Translations under genes and position numbers: made by a program
Notes under the pieces: generated by a model
Databases searched by the model: none
What the model was told of the DNA's origin: nothing
Seen by the model: only the letters and a program-made list of their open reading frames with translations
From: Aeromicrobium phragmitis
GTDB lineage: Bacteria; Actinomycetota; Actinomycetes; Propionibacteriales; Nocardioidaceae
Assembly: GCF_003674095.1 (NCBI RefSeq)
Contig: NZ_RDBF01000004.1
Coordinates: 247,206 to 311,205 of the forward strand
Direction: 5' to 3'
Length of the DNA: 64,000 nucleotides
In this document: piece after piece, positions 26,556-34,053 of the stretch
Numbering within the stretch: position 1 is the stretch's first letter
Layout: each line of letters starts with the position of its first letter

Positions 26556-27733
26556 GCGACCAGGGCCGGGCCTGCGTCGTCTTCGACGAGCACCTGACCG
26601 ATTACGACTTCGGGCCGTCGCACCCCATGGCACCGGTCCGCGTGAAGCTGACCATGCAACTCGCGCGGGAACTGGGCGTGCTGGACCAGCTCGACATCGT
26701 CGGTGCCCGACCCTGCACGGAGGACGACCTCGCGCTCGTGCACACGCCTCAGTACATCGAGCGGGTCCTCAACCTCAGTAAGCATCCGACCCACGCCGAT
26801 CTCTCGATCGGGCTCGGCGGCGACGACAACCCGGTGTTCGGCGGCATGCACGAGGCGAGTTCGCTGATCGCCGGCGCGAGTGTCGAAGCGGCACGGCTCG
26901 TCTGGACGGGGGAGCGGTCCCGCGCCATCAACGTCAGCGGCGGGCTGCATCACGCCATGCCCGGCCGGGCGAGCGGCTTCTGCATCTACAACGATCTTGC
27001 GATGGCGATCCGCTGGCTCCTCGACAACGGCGCCCAGAAGATCGCCTACATCGACGTCGACGCCCACCACGGCGACGGCGTGCAGGCGATGTTCTACCAC
27101 GATCCCCGCGTCCTCACGGTCTCGCTGCACGAGTCGCCCCAGACGCTGTTCCCGGGCACGGGCTACTCCACGGAGGTCGGTGCCAAGGGCGCCGAAGGAT
27201 CGGCGGTCAACGTCCCGCTCCCGCCGGGCACGTCGGACGCGGGGTGGCTGCGGGCCTTCCACGCGGTGGTGCCGCCGCTGATCCGCGAGTTCGAGCCCGA
27301 CATCATCGTCAGCCAGCACGGCTGCGACTCGCACATGGACGACCCGCTCACCAACCTCATGCTGAGCGTGGACGGACAGCGCGCGTCCTACCTCGCGGTC
27401 CGCGACCTCGCCGAGGAGCTGACCGGCGGCAAGTGGATCGCGACCGGCGGTGGCGGTTACGCCGTGGTCGACGTCGTTCCGCGCGCCTGGGCGCACCTGC
27501 TCTCGATCGTCGCGGGCCGTCCGCTCGACCCCGAGACGCCCACTCCCGACCGGTGGCGTGCCGACGTCGAACGTCTGCGCGGTCAACCGGCGCCGCGGCG
27601 CATGACCGACGGCCGGCGTGCTCGGTTCCGGCCGTGGGAGGAAGGCTACGACCCGGCGAGCTGGCTGGACCGGTCGATCCACGCCACGCGGACCGAGGCC
27701 TTCCCCCTCAACGGTCTCGACCCGACCCTCTGA
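26552..27733 (+). CDS. Histone deacetylase-family protein (AcuC-like)
   Basis: A 393-residue arginase/deacetylase-fold hydrolase. The zinc-dependent deacetylase centre is intact: His133-His134 in GLHHAMPG, Asp168, Asp170 and His172 in YIDVDAHHGDG, Asp259 in HGCDSH, and the catalytic-tyrosine loop GGGGYAV. AcuC of Bacillus deacetylates acetyl-CoA synthetase; polyamine or protein deacetylation are alternatives. The N-terminal YDFGPSHPMAPVR motif is characteristic of AcuC. The gene overlaps proC by four bases (ATGA), an unusual coupling. The C-terminal extension (about residues 320-393) is Arg/Pro-rich and lies outside the catalytic fold. Confidence 0.88.
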   Translation: MSDQGRACVVFDEHLTDYDFGPSHPMAPVRVKLTMQLARELGVLDQLDIVGARPCTEDDLALVHTPQYIERVLNLSKHPTHADLSIGLGGDDNPVFGGMHEASSLIAGASVEAARLVWTGERSRAINVSGGLHHAMPGRASGFCIYNDLAMAIRWLLDNGAQKIAYIDVDAHHGDGVQAMFYHDPRVLTVSLHESPQTLFPGTGYSTEVGAKGAEGSAVNVPLPPGTSDAGWLRAFHAVVPPLIREFEPDIIVSQHGCDSHMDDPLTNLMLSVDGQRASYLAVRDLAEELTGGKWIATGGGGYAVVDVVPRAWAHLLSIVAGRPLDPETPTPDRWRADVERLRGQPAPRRMTDGRRARFRPWEEGYDPASWLDRSIHATRTEAFPLNGLDPTL

Positions 27734-27737
27734 CCGC

Positions 27738-28079
27738 TCAGGCCGTCGCGTCCTTGAGGGGGTCGTGGCCGAGCGACATCAGCCGGTGGCGCCAGGCCGC
27801 ATCGCCCGCGGTCGGTTCGGGCTCGGCGCCGCGTTCGGCGGTCACCTCGTCGACGACGCGCTGCATGACGTCGGCATCGTGCGTCGTGAGGTCGGTGCGC
27901 CGTTTGCCCAGGATCTCCAGGACGGTCCGCGACACATCATCGCCCGCCTGATCGGGAAGCGTCTCGGTGTCCGTCCCGGCGGCGTCGGTCGCCAACCAGT
28001 CGCGCAGCTCGCGCGAGGTCATGTTCACCACGTCGTGGAACTGCTGCCAGAGTTCGTCGCTCACGTCGGTCTCTGCCAT
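27738..28079 (-). CDS. DUF3140-like small protein
   Basis: A 113-residue soluble protein with the pattern LWQQFHDVVNMTSRELRDWL near the start, then ETLPDQAGDD.SRTVLEILGKRRTDLT..D, as in the DUF3140 family of unknown function. The start is ATG 28079 because AAGGAG stands seven bases upstream; a longer frame to 28103 lacks a site. It follows the ChaB-like gene on the same strand by 20 bp, so the two are probably co-transcribed. It ends four bases from the convergent acuC-like gene. Confidence 0.75.
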   Translation of the reverse strand: MAETDVSDELWQQFHDVVNMTSRELRDWLATDAAGTDTETLPDQAGDDVSRTVLEILGKRRTDLTTHDADVMQRVVDEVTAERGAEPEPTAGDAAWRHRLMSLGHDPLKDATA

Positions 28080-28099
28080 CGGTGATCTCCTTCCTCTCG

Positions 28100-28519
28100 T
28101 CACTCCCGCGCGCGGCGGGTTTCTCGGGCGTTGGCCTTGCGGACGGCTTCGACGAGCTCGTCCTTGGTCATCCGGGACCGTCCCGGCACGTCCAACTGCC
28201 GGGCGAGCTCGTAGAGGTGCTGTTTCGAGGCGTTCGCGTTCACGCCGTCCGCGGTCTCCCGGTCGGTGTCGTAGCCGCCCTCGGCCTGCCGGTCCGACGG
28301 CCCGCTCTCCTCCTTGGGCTGCCAGCGGTCGCCGACCTTCTCATGCGTGTGCTTCAGAGCGGCATACGCAACGCGGTACGCACGTTCCTCGTCGCCGTAC
28401 TCCTGCATCGCCGAGTCGTGTGCCGCAGCGAAGGTCCGCTGGGCCTTGGCATCGGAACGCTGCAGGGTCGAGGGGAGTTCGTCGCGGCGGGCCTTGCCCG
28501 CGCGTGTCGTCTTCGGCAT
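28100..28519 (-). CDS. ChaB-like protein with C-terminal Rho-N/SAP-like domain
   Basis: A 139-residue highly charged protein. The first 60 residues (RRDELPSTLQRSDAKAQRTF and YGDEERAYRVAYAALKHTHEK) match the ChaB family, small proteins linked to cation regulation in E. coli but of unclear role in actinobacteria. The last 45 residues (KQHLYELARQLDVPGRSRMT then KDELVEAVRKAN) look like the Rho N-terminal or SAP-type nucleic-acid binding fold. The linker is acidic and disordered. A DUF3140 gene lies downstream. DNA-repair or stress association is often seen for such pairs but is not shown here. Confidence 0.78.
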   Translation of the reverse strand: MPKTTRAGKARRDELPSTLQRSDAKAQRTFAAAHDSAMQEYGDEERAYRVAYAALKHTHEKVGDRWQPKEESGPSDRQAEGGYDTDRETADGVNANASKQHLYELARQLDVPGRSRMTKDELVEAVRKANARETRRARE

Positions 28520-28644
28520 ATCGACCTCCTGTCCCCATCATCGCCGCGCCGCCCCGACGACGCCTCTCGAGCCGCTCGCTGGGTGGACGAGTTCGGCTCA
28601 CACCTTTCACTCAGGCATCAGCACCCACTAGGCTCAAGGGCAAG

Positions 28645-28686
28645 CACGCGCGGACTCTCCGGTGGGGAAGCCGGAGAGCGCGCGTG
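28645..28686 (+). promoter_or_regulatory. Long hairpin in the leader of the excisionase-like gene
   Basis: Two stacked perfect stems, CACGCGCG/CGCGCGTG (28645-28652 with 28679-28686) and CTCTCCGG/CCGGAGAG (28655-28662 with 28671-28678), are separated only by a two-base bulge on one side and close an eight-base loop. It lies 26 bp before the ATG of the excisionase-like gene and after a possible -10 TAGGCT (28629-28634), so it would be in the 5' leader. It could be an attenuator, an RNA stability element, or a terminator for transcripts from the left. Confidence 0.5.
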
Positions 28687-28711
28687 TCCCCCCGAAGGTT
28701 GGTGACCACCG

Positions 28712-28897
28712 ATGGCGAAAGAACCCGACTTCCTCACCGTGGCTGAGGTCGCCGAGCGGATGCGCGTGTCCAAGATGACCGTGTACCGGCTCGTGCACTC
28801 CGGTGAGCTGGAGGCCGTCCGGGTCGGACGGTCGTTCCGGGTGAGCGAGCAGGCGCTGAGCGACTATCTGGAGAAGTCCTTCTATCAGGCCGGATGA
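28712..28897 (+). CDS. Excisionase-family (BldC/MerR-like) DNA-binding protein
   Basis: A 61-residue protein that is almost entirely a winged helix-turn-helix: [21 protein letters not shown], then [20 protein letters not shown]. Despite the family name it is not phage-linked; orthologues (Rv0500A in M. tuberculosis, BldC-like proteins in Streptomyces) are conserved chromosomal regulators. The ATG at 28712 follows a weak ribosome site and a large hairpin in the leader. The bS22 gene follows 68 bp later, as in mycobacteria. Confidence 0.9.
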   Translation: MAKEPDFLTVAEVAERMRVSKMTVYRLVHSGELEAVRVGRSFRVSEQALSDYLEKSFYQAG

Positions 28898-28965
28898 GCC
28901 AGGCATCGCCTTGCGTCGTATCCTGGAGCGATCGTCCTGTCTCCGTCGTGACCGAAGGTGAATCC

Positions 28966-29067
28966 GTGGGTTCTGTCATCAAGAAGCGCCGCAAGCGCAT
29001 GTCGAAGAAGAAGCACCGCAAGATGCTCAAGCGCACGCGAGTGCAGCGCCGCCGCCTGGGTAAGTAA
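28966..29067 (+). CDS. Small ribosomal subunit protein bS22 (AURKAIP1/COX24 domain)
   Basis: A 33-residue, extremely basic peptide, beginning [20 protein letters not shown] and ending VQRRRLGK, identical in layout to the mycobacterial bS22 (Rv0500B, also 33 residues), a ribosomal protein found on the 30S subunit near the decoding centre. The GTG start at 28966 has AAGGTG six bases upstream. The stop TAA at 29065-29067 is followed six bases later by the epimerase gene. Context between the excisionase-like gene and the epimerase is exactly that of Rv0500A-Rv0500B-Rv0501. Confidence 0.93.
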   Translation: MGSVIKKRRKRMSKKKHRKMLKRTRVQRRRLGK

Positions 29068-29073
29068 GTCGCG

Positions 29074-30051
29074 ATGAGCAGGGTCGTCCTCGTCACGGGT
29101 GTCGCCGATGGTGCGGTGGCTCGGACGGCCCGGCTGATCGCCGACCGCGGCGTCGAGGTCGGCATCGAGAAGGTCGTCGGTGTCGACACCACGTTGCCCA
29201 CGCACGAGCTCGGCAAGGTCAAGTTCATCCGGGCGGACATCCGTACCCCGGTCATCGGCAAGGTCCTCGCCGTCGAGGACGTCGACACCGTGGTCCATCT
29301 GGGCGTCGCGCCCGCCTCGAGTCGATTCAAATCGACCAAAGAGCTCAACGTCATCGGCACGATGCAGGTGCTGGCGGCCTGCCAGCGCAGTGAGACGCTC
29401 CGCAAGCTGGTCGTGGGTTCGTCCACCGCCGTCTACGGCACCTCCCCGCGCGACCCGGCCGTCTGGACCGAGTCCGGCACCGCCCGCGGCGGCACGCGGG
29501 GCGGCTATCCCAAGGACGTCGTCGAGGTCGAGGGGTACGTCCGCGGCTTCGCCCGCCGCCGGCCCGACGTCCTCGTCACGACGCTGCGGATGGCCCAGAT
29601 CCTGTCGCCGCGTTCGACAGCCCCGCTGGCGGCGTACTTCCGCGGCCCGGTTCTCCCGAGCGTGCTGGGCTACGACCCGCGCCTGCAGTTCCTGCACCTG
29701 GCCGATGCGATGGAGGTCGTTCGGCTCGCCGCCGCTCATGACCGTCCCGGCACGTTCAACGTGGCCGGCGACGGCGTCATGCTCCTCTCGCAGTGCGCGC
29801 GGCTCCTCGGACGTCCCGTCGCGCCGCTGCCGCCGGTCGCGCTGGGCGCGGCGTTCGCCCGGTTCGCCCGGATCATGGGCACCGAGATCAGCCCGGATCT
29901 GCATCGCCTGCTGACCTACGGCCGTGTCGTCGACACCTCGGCGCTGCGGCACATCTTCGGTTACGAGCCGCGGCACAGCACGCGTGAGACCTTCGAGTCC
30001 TTCGCGGCGGCACTGCGGCCCGGTCTACTGCATCTGGGGGTGCCGCGGTGA
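29074..30051 (+). CDS. NAD-dependent epimerase/dehydratase (extended SDR)
   Basis: A 325-residue protein of the extended short-chain dehydrogenase family. The N-terminal dinucleotide motif is degenerate (VTGVADGAVARTAR instead of TGxxGxxG). VVHLGVAP, GSSTAVYG and a downstream proline-glycine region (TTLRMAQILSP) keep the SDR order. The expected catalytic Tyr-x3-Lys appears as Tyr-x3-Asp (GGYPKDVVEVEGYVR), so it may act on lipids or be non-catalytic. It corresponds in context to Rv0501 (galE2) and overlaps the acyltransferase gene by four bases. Confidence 0.85.
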   Translation: MSRVVLVTGVADGAVARTARLIADRGVEVGIEKVVGVDTTLPTHELGKVKFIRADIRTPVIGKVLAVEDVDTVVHLGVAPASSRFKSTKELNVIGTMQVLAACQRSETLRKLVVGSSTAVYGTSPRDPAVWTESGTARGGTRGGYPKDVVEVEGYVRGFARRRPDVLVTTLRMAQILSPRSTAPLAAYFRGPVLPSVLGYDPRLQFLHLADAMEVVRLAAAHDRPGTFNVAGDGVMLLSQCARLLGRPVAPLPPVALGAAFARFARIMGTEISPDLHRLLTYGRVVDTSALRHIFGYEPRHSTRETFESFAAALRPGLLHLGVPR

Positions 30052-31202
30052 ACGACGACCTACGCACGATCGGCTCGGCGGGCAAGCCCGGCCGCGGCAA
30101 CCGCTCCACGTCGCCGTCGGCCGCTGCTCGCTCTCTCGCGGGCTCGGGTACGTCTCGCCGGTCGACCCGCCGCAAGGCGGCCACCGCTCCCGATTCGCCC
30201 CGACTGCGCGCCGTCACCGAGGACGACGCCACCGCCGCTGCTGCTGCCGCTGAAGAGGCCGCCCGGGCGTCGCGCGCCCGACGCGCCGCCACCGGAGCCG
30301 ACGATCAGGAGGAACCGGGCCTCGACGATCTGCTCGAGGGTCTGCTGGGCGGAGCACGGCGCCTGCTCGGTGACGACTGGGAGGACCGGCTGGCGCGCAT
30401 CGCCGCCGGCCTGCGGCACCGGATGTCCGGCGACTACGCCGTCGACGACTTCGGGTACGACCCCGAGGTCGTCGCCCTTCTCGAGCACGTCATCGAACCG
30501 CTCGCCGAGACGTGGTTCAGGCTTCAGGTCCGGGGCGTCGAGAACATCCCCGTCGAGGGCGGAGCCCTGCTCGTCGGTAACCACTCGGGCACGATCCCGC
30601 TCGACGGTCTCATCACCGGGTACGCGGTGCGTCGGCACGCCCACCGCGCGCTGCGTCCGCTGGCCGCCGACCTGGTGTTCGCGCTGCCCTTCGTGAGCCA
30701 GATGGCCCGCAAGCTCGGAGCGACCCTCGCGTGCGCCGAGGACGCCGAGCGTCTGCTCCAGCGCGGCGAACTCGCCGGAGTATGGCCGGAGGGCTTCAAG
30801 GGAGTCGGCAAGCCGTACAGCGAGCGCTACAAGCTCCAGCGGTTCGGGCGGGGCGGCTTCGTCTCCGCCGCCATGCGCGCGCAAGTGCCCATCATCCCGG
30901 TCTCGCTCGTGGGTGCCGAGGAGAGTTATCCGCTGATCGGCAACGTTCCCTCGCTGGCCCGGCTCCTCGGGCTGCCGTACCTGCCGATCACGCCGTTCTT
31001 CCCGTGGCTGGGCCCGCTCGGCATGGTGCCCCTGCCGAGCAAGTGGATCATCGAGTTCGGCGAACCGATCCGCACGGACGCGTACCCGGCCGAAGCGGCG
31101 GACGACCCGATGCTGCTGTTCAACGTCACCGACCAGGTGCGCGAGACCATCCAGCAGACGCTGTACTCGCTCCTCGTCGAGCGCGGCAACCCGTTCGTGT
31201 GA
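30048..31202 (+). CDS. Lysophospholipid/1-acylglycerol-3-phosphate acyltransferase family protein
   Basis: A 384-residue protein whose C-terminal 230 residues form a PlsC-type acyltransferase: NHSGTIPLD with the catalytic His179 and Asp186 (HX6D rather than the usual HX4D), then the substrate motif WPEGFKGVGKPY. The first 110 residues are low-complexity, rich in Ala, Arg and Ser, probably disordered. It corresponds to Rv0502 in context. The GTG at 30048 overlaps the epimerase stop (GTGA). The tight coupling suggests the two act in one lipid pathway. The altered spacing is typical of this actinobacterial subgroup as far as I recall. Confidence 0.85.
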   Translation: MNDDLRTIGSAGKPGRGNRSTSPSAAARSLAGSGTSRRSTRRKAATAPDSPRLRAVTEDDATAAAAAAEEAARASRARRAATGADDQEEPGLDDLLEGLLGGARRLLGDDWEDRLARIAAGLRHRMSGDYAVDDFGYDPEVVALLEHVIEPLAETWFRLQVRGVENIPVEGGALLVGNHSGTIPLDGLITGYAVRRHAHRALRPLAADLVFALPFVSQMARKLGATLACAEDAERLLQRGELAGVWPEGFKGVGKPYSERYKLQRFGRGGFVSAAMRAQVPIIPVSLVGAEESYPLIGNVPSLARLLGLPYLPITPFFPWLGPLGMVPLPSKWIIEFGEPIRTDAYPAEAADDPMLLFNVTDQVRETIQQTLYSLLVERGNPFV

Positions 31203-31206
31203 GCGG

Positions 31207-32307
31207 TCAGCGCAGCCCGAGGACGCCGAGCAGGCTCGGCACCAGACCGACCTGACGGTCGTCGCCGAGCACGATGCCGACGACCGGGGAGACGACATCG
31301 CCGAGCGACGTCGGCATCGACGGCTCGGGCAGGGCAATGACCGGCTTGCCCTTGTCGGGCTCGGCCGGTGCGGGAAGAGCGGGGGCCGATGGCGCCTCGG
31401 TGTCGAGCTGGCCCTCGGGCGGCTGGTCACCGGGGGTGGGGACCGGGGCGTTCGGAGTGGGCGGGGCCGAAGGATCGGGGATCGGGGCAGCGGGCTCCTC
31501 GACGAGCGTGCGCTGCACGTCGGTGAGCAGCTGATCGACCGTCTGTGCCACGCGTTGCGAATCGCGGGCGCACTGCGGGCACGCCGTCTGAAGATCGACG
31601 CCGAGGCTCGCCAGCGCCTGTACGGCGCGCTCGGCGCTCACCCGGTCGGCGGGCGCCAGGCGTTCGAGGAGAGCCGAGAGCCGGGCGGCGGAGTCGTCGG
31701 CGAAGTCGGCGACCTCCTGGGCGTGCTGTTCGTCGACGGGCCCGTTCGGGTTGCCGAGCAGCAGGGCGGAGCCTTCGAGGGCGTCCTCGGAGAAGGAGTC
31801 GAGCGCCGAGCTGATGCGGGTGCGGGCATTGCTCGCGTCCTGACTGCTCAGGACTTCAGCCTCGGCGAGGCGGGTCGTGGCCTGCTCGAGCACGACGCGG
31901 CCGCGCGCGTCGTCGCTGCGGGCGAGGGTGCGCTCGACGTTCTCGGTGCCGAGCTTGACCGGGTAGAGGATGTCGCCGGGCACGGCGTTGGCGCTCGCGC
32001 CCACCGAGCCGACGATCGCGAGGGCTGCGGCGGCGAGCACGGCGGCGACCCGACCGCGACGTCGAGGCGGTGTCGCCGGGAGCAGCGCCGTGCGATCCGG
32101 CGCTCCCGCGACCATCGTGCTCGGCGCTGCGGTGAGCAGCCGGGTGCGCAGTTCCTGTTGGAACGCCGGATCGGGTTCGGCGGTTGCGGAGCGGGTCAGC
32201 AGCTCGGCGGTCGCCACCAGCTCGCGCACGCGCGCGTCGTCGGTACGACGACGAGACGTCCAGGCGTTTTCGAAGGCCTGGGCGACGCGGTGGCGGCGGG
32301 CGAACAC
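31207..32307 (-). CDS. DUF5667 membrane protein, probable RsbN-like anti-sigma factor
   Basis: A 366-residue bitopic protein. The N-terminal 80 residues (FENAWTSRRRTDDARVRELV and PAFQQELRTRLL) form the likely cytoplasmic sigma-binding part. A transmembrane helix spans about 86-105. The DUF5667 region follows directly outside (NAVPGDILYPVKLGTENVER), then a helical segment with a CPQC pair (about 240) and a Pro-rich tail. It lies downstream of an ECF sigma gene, exactly as rsbN lies by bldN in Streptomyces. The GTG at 32307 has AAGGGA upstream. The anti-sigma role is inferred from context and architecture. Confidence 0.75.
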   Translation of the reverse strand: MFARRHRVAQAFENAWTSRRRTDDARVRELVATAELLTRSATAEPDPAFQQELRTRLLTAAPSTMVAGAPDRTALLPATPPRRRGRVAAVLAAAALAIVGSVGASANAVPGDILYPVKLGTENVERTLARSDDARGRVVLEQATTRLAEAEVLSSQDASNARTRISSALDSFSEDALEGSALLLGNPNGPVDEQHAQEVADFADDSAARLSALLERLAPADRVSAERAVQALASLGVDLQTACPQCARDSQRVAQTVDQLLTDVQRTLVEEPAAPIPDPSAPPTPNAPVPTPGDQPPEGQLDTEAPSAPALPAPAEPDKGKPVIALPEPSMPTSLGDVVSPVVGIVLGDDRQVGLVPSLLGVLGLR

Positions 32308-32361
32308 GGTGGGAGTCCCTTTCGACGGTCTGCACTGAACAACGATGACGGGCGGGGCAGG

Positions 32362-33057
32362 TTACGGTCCGGGGCGCATCTCCTCGGGCAGATGAGCGGC
32401 GAGGTTGCGCAGCGCGCGGAGCTGAAGTTGCTTGACCGCCCCTTCGCTGCGGCCGAGCGCCGCGGCGGTCTGCGCGACGGACATGCCCGACATGAACCGC
32501 ATGACGACGCAGTCGCGCTGCTCGGGAGCGAGTGCCTGGATCGCTTCGTACAGCACACGGTCGTCCAGGCCCGACAACGCCTCGGACTCCGAGCTGGCCG
32601 TGGTCAGGCCGCGGTCGGGAATGGTGTCCGAGGTGACCTCCAGACGCGACCGGGCGGACTTGTGGTGGTCGGTGATGAGGTTGCGGGCGATGGTGGTCAG
32701 CCACGCGCCGAAGTCCTTGCCCTGCCAGGTGAATCGCCCCACCGCGCCCAGGGCGCGGATGAACGTGTCGCTCGTGAGGTCCTCGGCCAGCTGGCGCGAC
32801 CCCACCCGGTAGTAGATGAAGCGGTAGACGCCGCCGACGTAGATGTCGTACAGCTGACCGAAGGCCTCGGCGTCGCCGGTGCGAGCGAGCTCGACGAGGG
32901 CCCGCACCCGATCGCTCTCCTCGGGATCGGGGTCTGCGGTAGCGCGGCGGCCGCCACCGGCCGGGGTGCTGATCTCGGAGAGGGCGATCCACAGTGCGCG
33001 CACGTCGAAGGGCGCCGCGTTCGATGCGGCGAACCCTGAAAGATGCGCGACCGTCAC
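32362..33057 (-). CDS. ECF RNA polymerase sigma factor (BldN-like)
   Basis: A 231-residue group IV sigma factor. Region 2 (about 65-130) contains YDIYVGGVYRFIYYRVG, LAEDLTSDTFIRAL and FGAWLTTIARNLITDHHK. Region 4 (about 175-222) contains LAPEQRDCVVMRFM and SVAQTAAALGRSEGAVKQLQ. There is a 50-residue N-terminal extension, as in BldN of Streptomyces. The start is GTG 33057 with GAGGG five bases upstream; the frame stays open further but without support. The neighbourhood (HAD phosphatase upstream, DUF5667 gene downstream, rex-hem genes nearby) mirrors the Streptomyces bldN locus. Confidence 0.88.
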   Translation of the reverse strand: MTVAHLSGFAASNAAPFDVRALWIALSEISTPAGGGRRATADPDPEESDRVRALVELARTGDAEAFGQLYDIYVGGVYRFIYYRVGSRQLAEDLTSDTFIRALGAVGRFTWQGKDFGAWLTTIARNLITDHHKSARSRLEVTSDTIPDRGLTTASSESEALSGLDDRVLYEAIQALAPEQRDCVVMRFMSGMSVAQTAAALGRSEGAVKQLQLRALRNLAAHLPEEMRPGP

Positions 33058-33107
33058 GTTTTCCCTCCCGCAACTGCCCCTGACTGTACTTCGTGACGTG
33101 CCCGATG

Positions 33108-33995
33108 TCACAAACAGCGGTCGCGCAGGATCTTCCGGGCGAAAGCCGCGGCACCCCAGGCCGCGAGTCCGGCGAGCGCCAACCGCGAGGCGGCGATGGT
33201 GAGCCGACGTCCCGTCCGATAGTCGCGGATCAGCCATCCTTCGGCTTTCGCGTGAGCGCGCAACCGGGCGTCGGGGTTGATCGCGCACGGATGACCGACG
33301 AGCGAGAGCATCGGCAGGTCGTTGCCGGAGTCGGAGTACGCGTAGCAGCGCGTCAGGTCGAGACCTTCGCGTTCGGCGAGCTCACGCACCGCGATCGCCT
33401 TGCCCTCGCCGTGGAGGAGCTCGCCGACGAGTCGGCCGGTGTAGACGCCGTCGACCGACTCGGCCACGGTGCCGAGCGCGCCGGTGAGCCCGAGCCGGCG
33501 GGCGATGACCTCGGCGATCTCGATCGGCGCGGCGGTGATGAGCCACACCCGCTGGCCGCGGTCGAGGTGCCACTGCGTGAGCGCGCGCGTGCCGGGCCAG
33601 ATCCGGTGCGCCATGTACTCGTCGAAGACCTCCTCACCGATGGCTCGCAACTCCTCGACACGGTGACCGCGGACGAACGCCAACGCGGAGCTTCGGGCGT
33701 CGGCGATGTGATCGGGACGTTCCCCGCCGAGGTACTGGAAGTAGAGCTGCTTCCAGAGCAGTCCCCACAGATCACCGCCGCTGAAGAACTCGCGCCGATG
33801 CAGACCACGGGCGAGATGGAAGATCGACGCGCCCTGCATGACCGTGTTGTCGACGTCGAAGAACGCGGCCGTTCCTCGGTCGGCCGCGGGCTGGAGGGCC
33901 AGCTCGACCTCGGCGGAGGCAGCCGCCGCCTGTCCGGCCAGGAAGGACCGCGATTGCAGGTTGCGCGGCGGGCGACGTGGTCCTCCCGGTGACAT
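33108..33995 (-). CDS. HAD-IB family hydrolase (SerB-like phosphatase)
   Basis: A 295-residue haloacid-dehalogenase-type phosphatase. The nucleophile motif is FFDVDNTVMQG (Asp47, with Asp49 as acid/base). Motif II is WLITAAPIEIAE and the metal-binding motif IV is YAYSDSGNDLPML. A basic hydrophobic C-terminus (RRLTIAASRLALAGLAAWGAA) may bind the membrane. It resembles mycobacterial SerB1 (Rv0505c) in length and context. Lipid phosphatase or phosphoserine phosphatase are both possible. It is the upstream neighbour of the sigma factor gene on the same strand, 50 bp away. Confidence 0.9.
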   Translation of the reverse strand: MSPGGPRRPPRNLQSRSFLAGQAAAASAEVELALQPAADRGTAAFFDVDNTVMQGASIFHLARGLHRREFFSGGDLWGLLWKQLYFQYLGGERPDHIADARSSALAFVRGHRVEELRAIGEEVFDEYMAHRIWPGTRALTQWHLDRGQRVWLITAAPIEIAEVIARRLGLTGALGTVAESVDGVYTGRLVGELLHGEGKAIAVRELAEREGLDLTRCYAYSDSGNDLPMLSLVGHPCAINPDARLRAHAKAEGWLIRDYRTGRRLTIAASRLALAGLAAWGAAAFARKILRDRCL

Positions 33996-34053
33996 GCAGC
34001 ACAGCGTATCGGTCCGGTCGAGACCCTCCGTGTGGTTGACTCGAGGTGTGCCC

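Noticed and set aside
28712..28897. Phage or integrative element excisionase
   Set aside because: The gene is the conserved BldC/Rv0500A-type regulator next to bS22; no integrase or attachment site is present.
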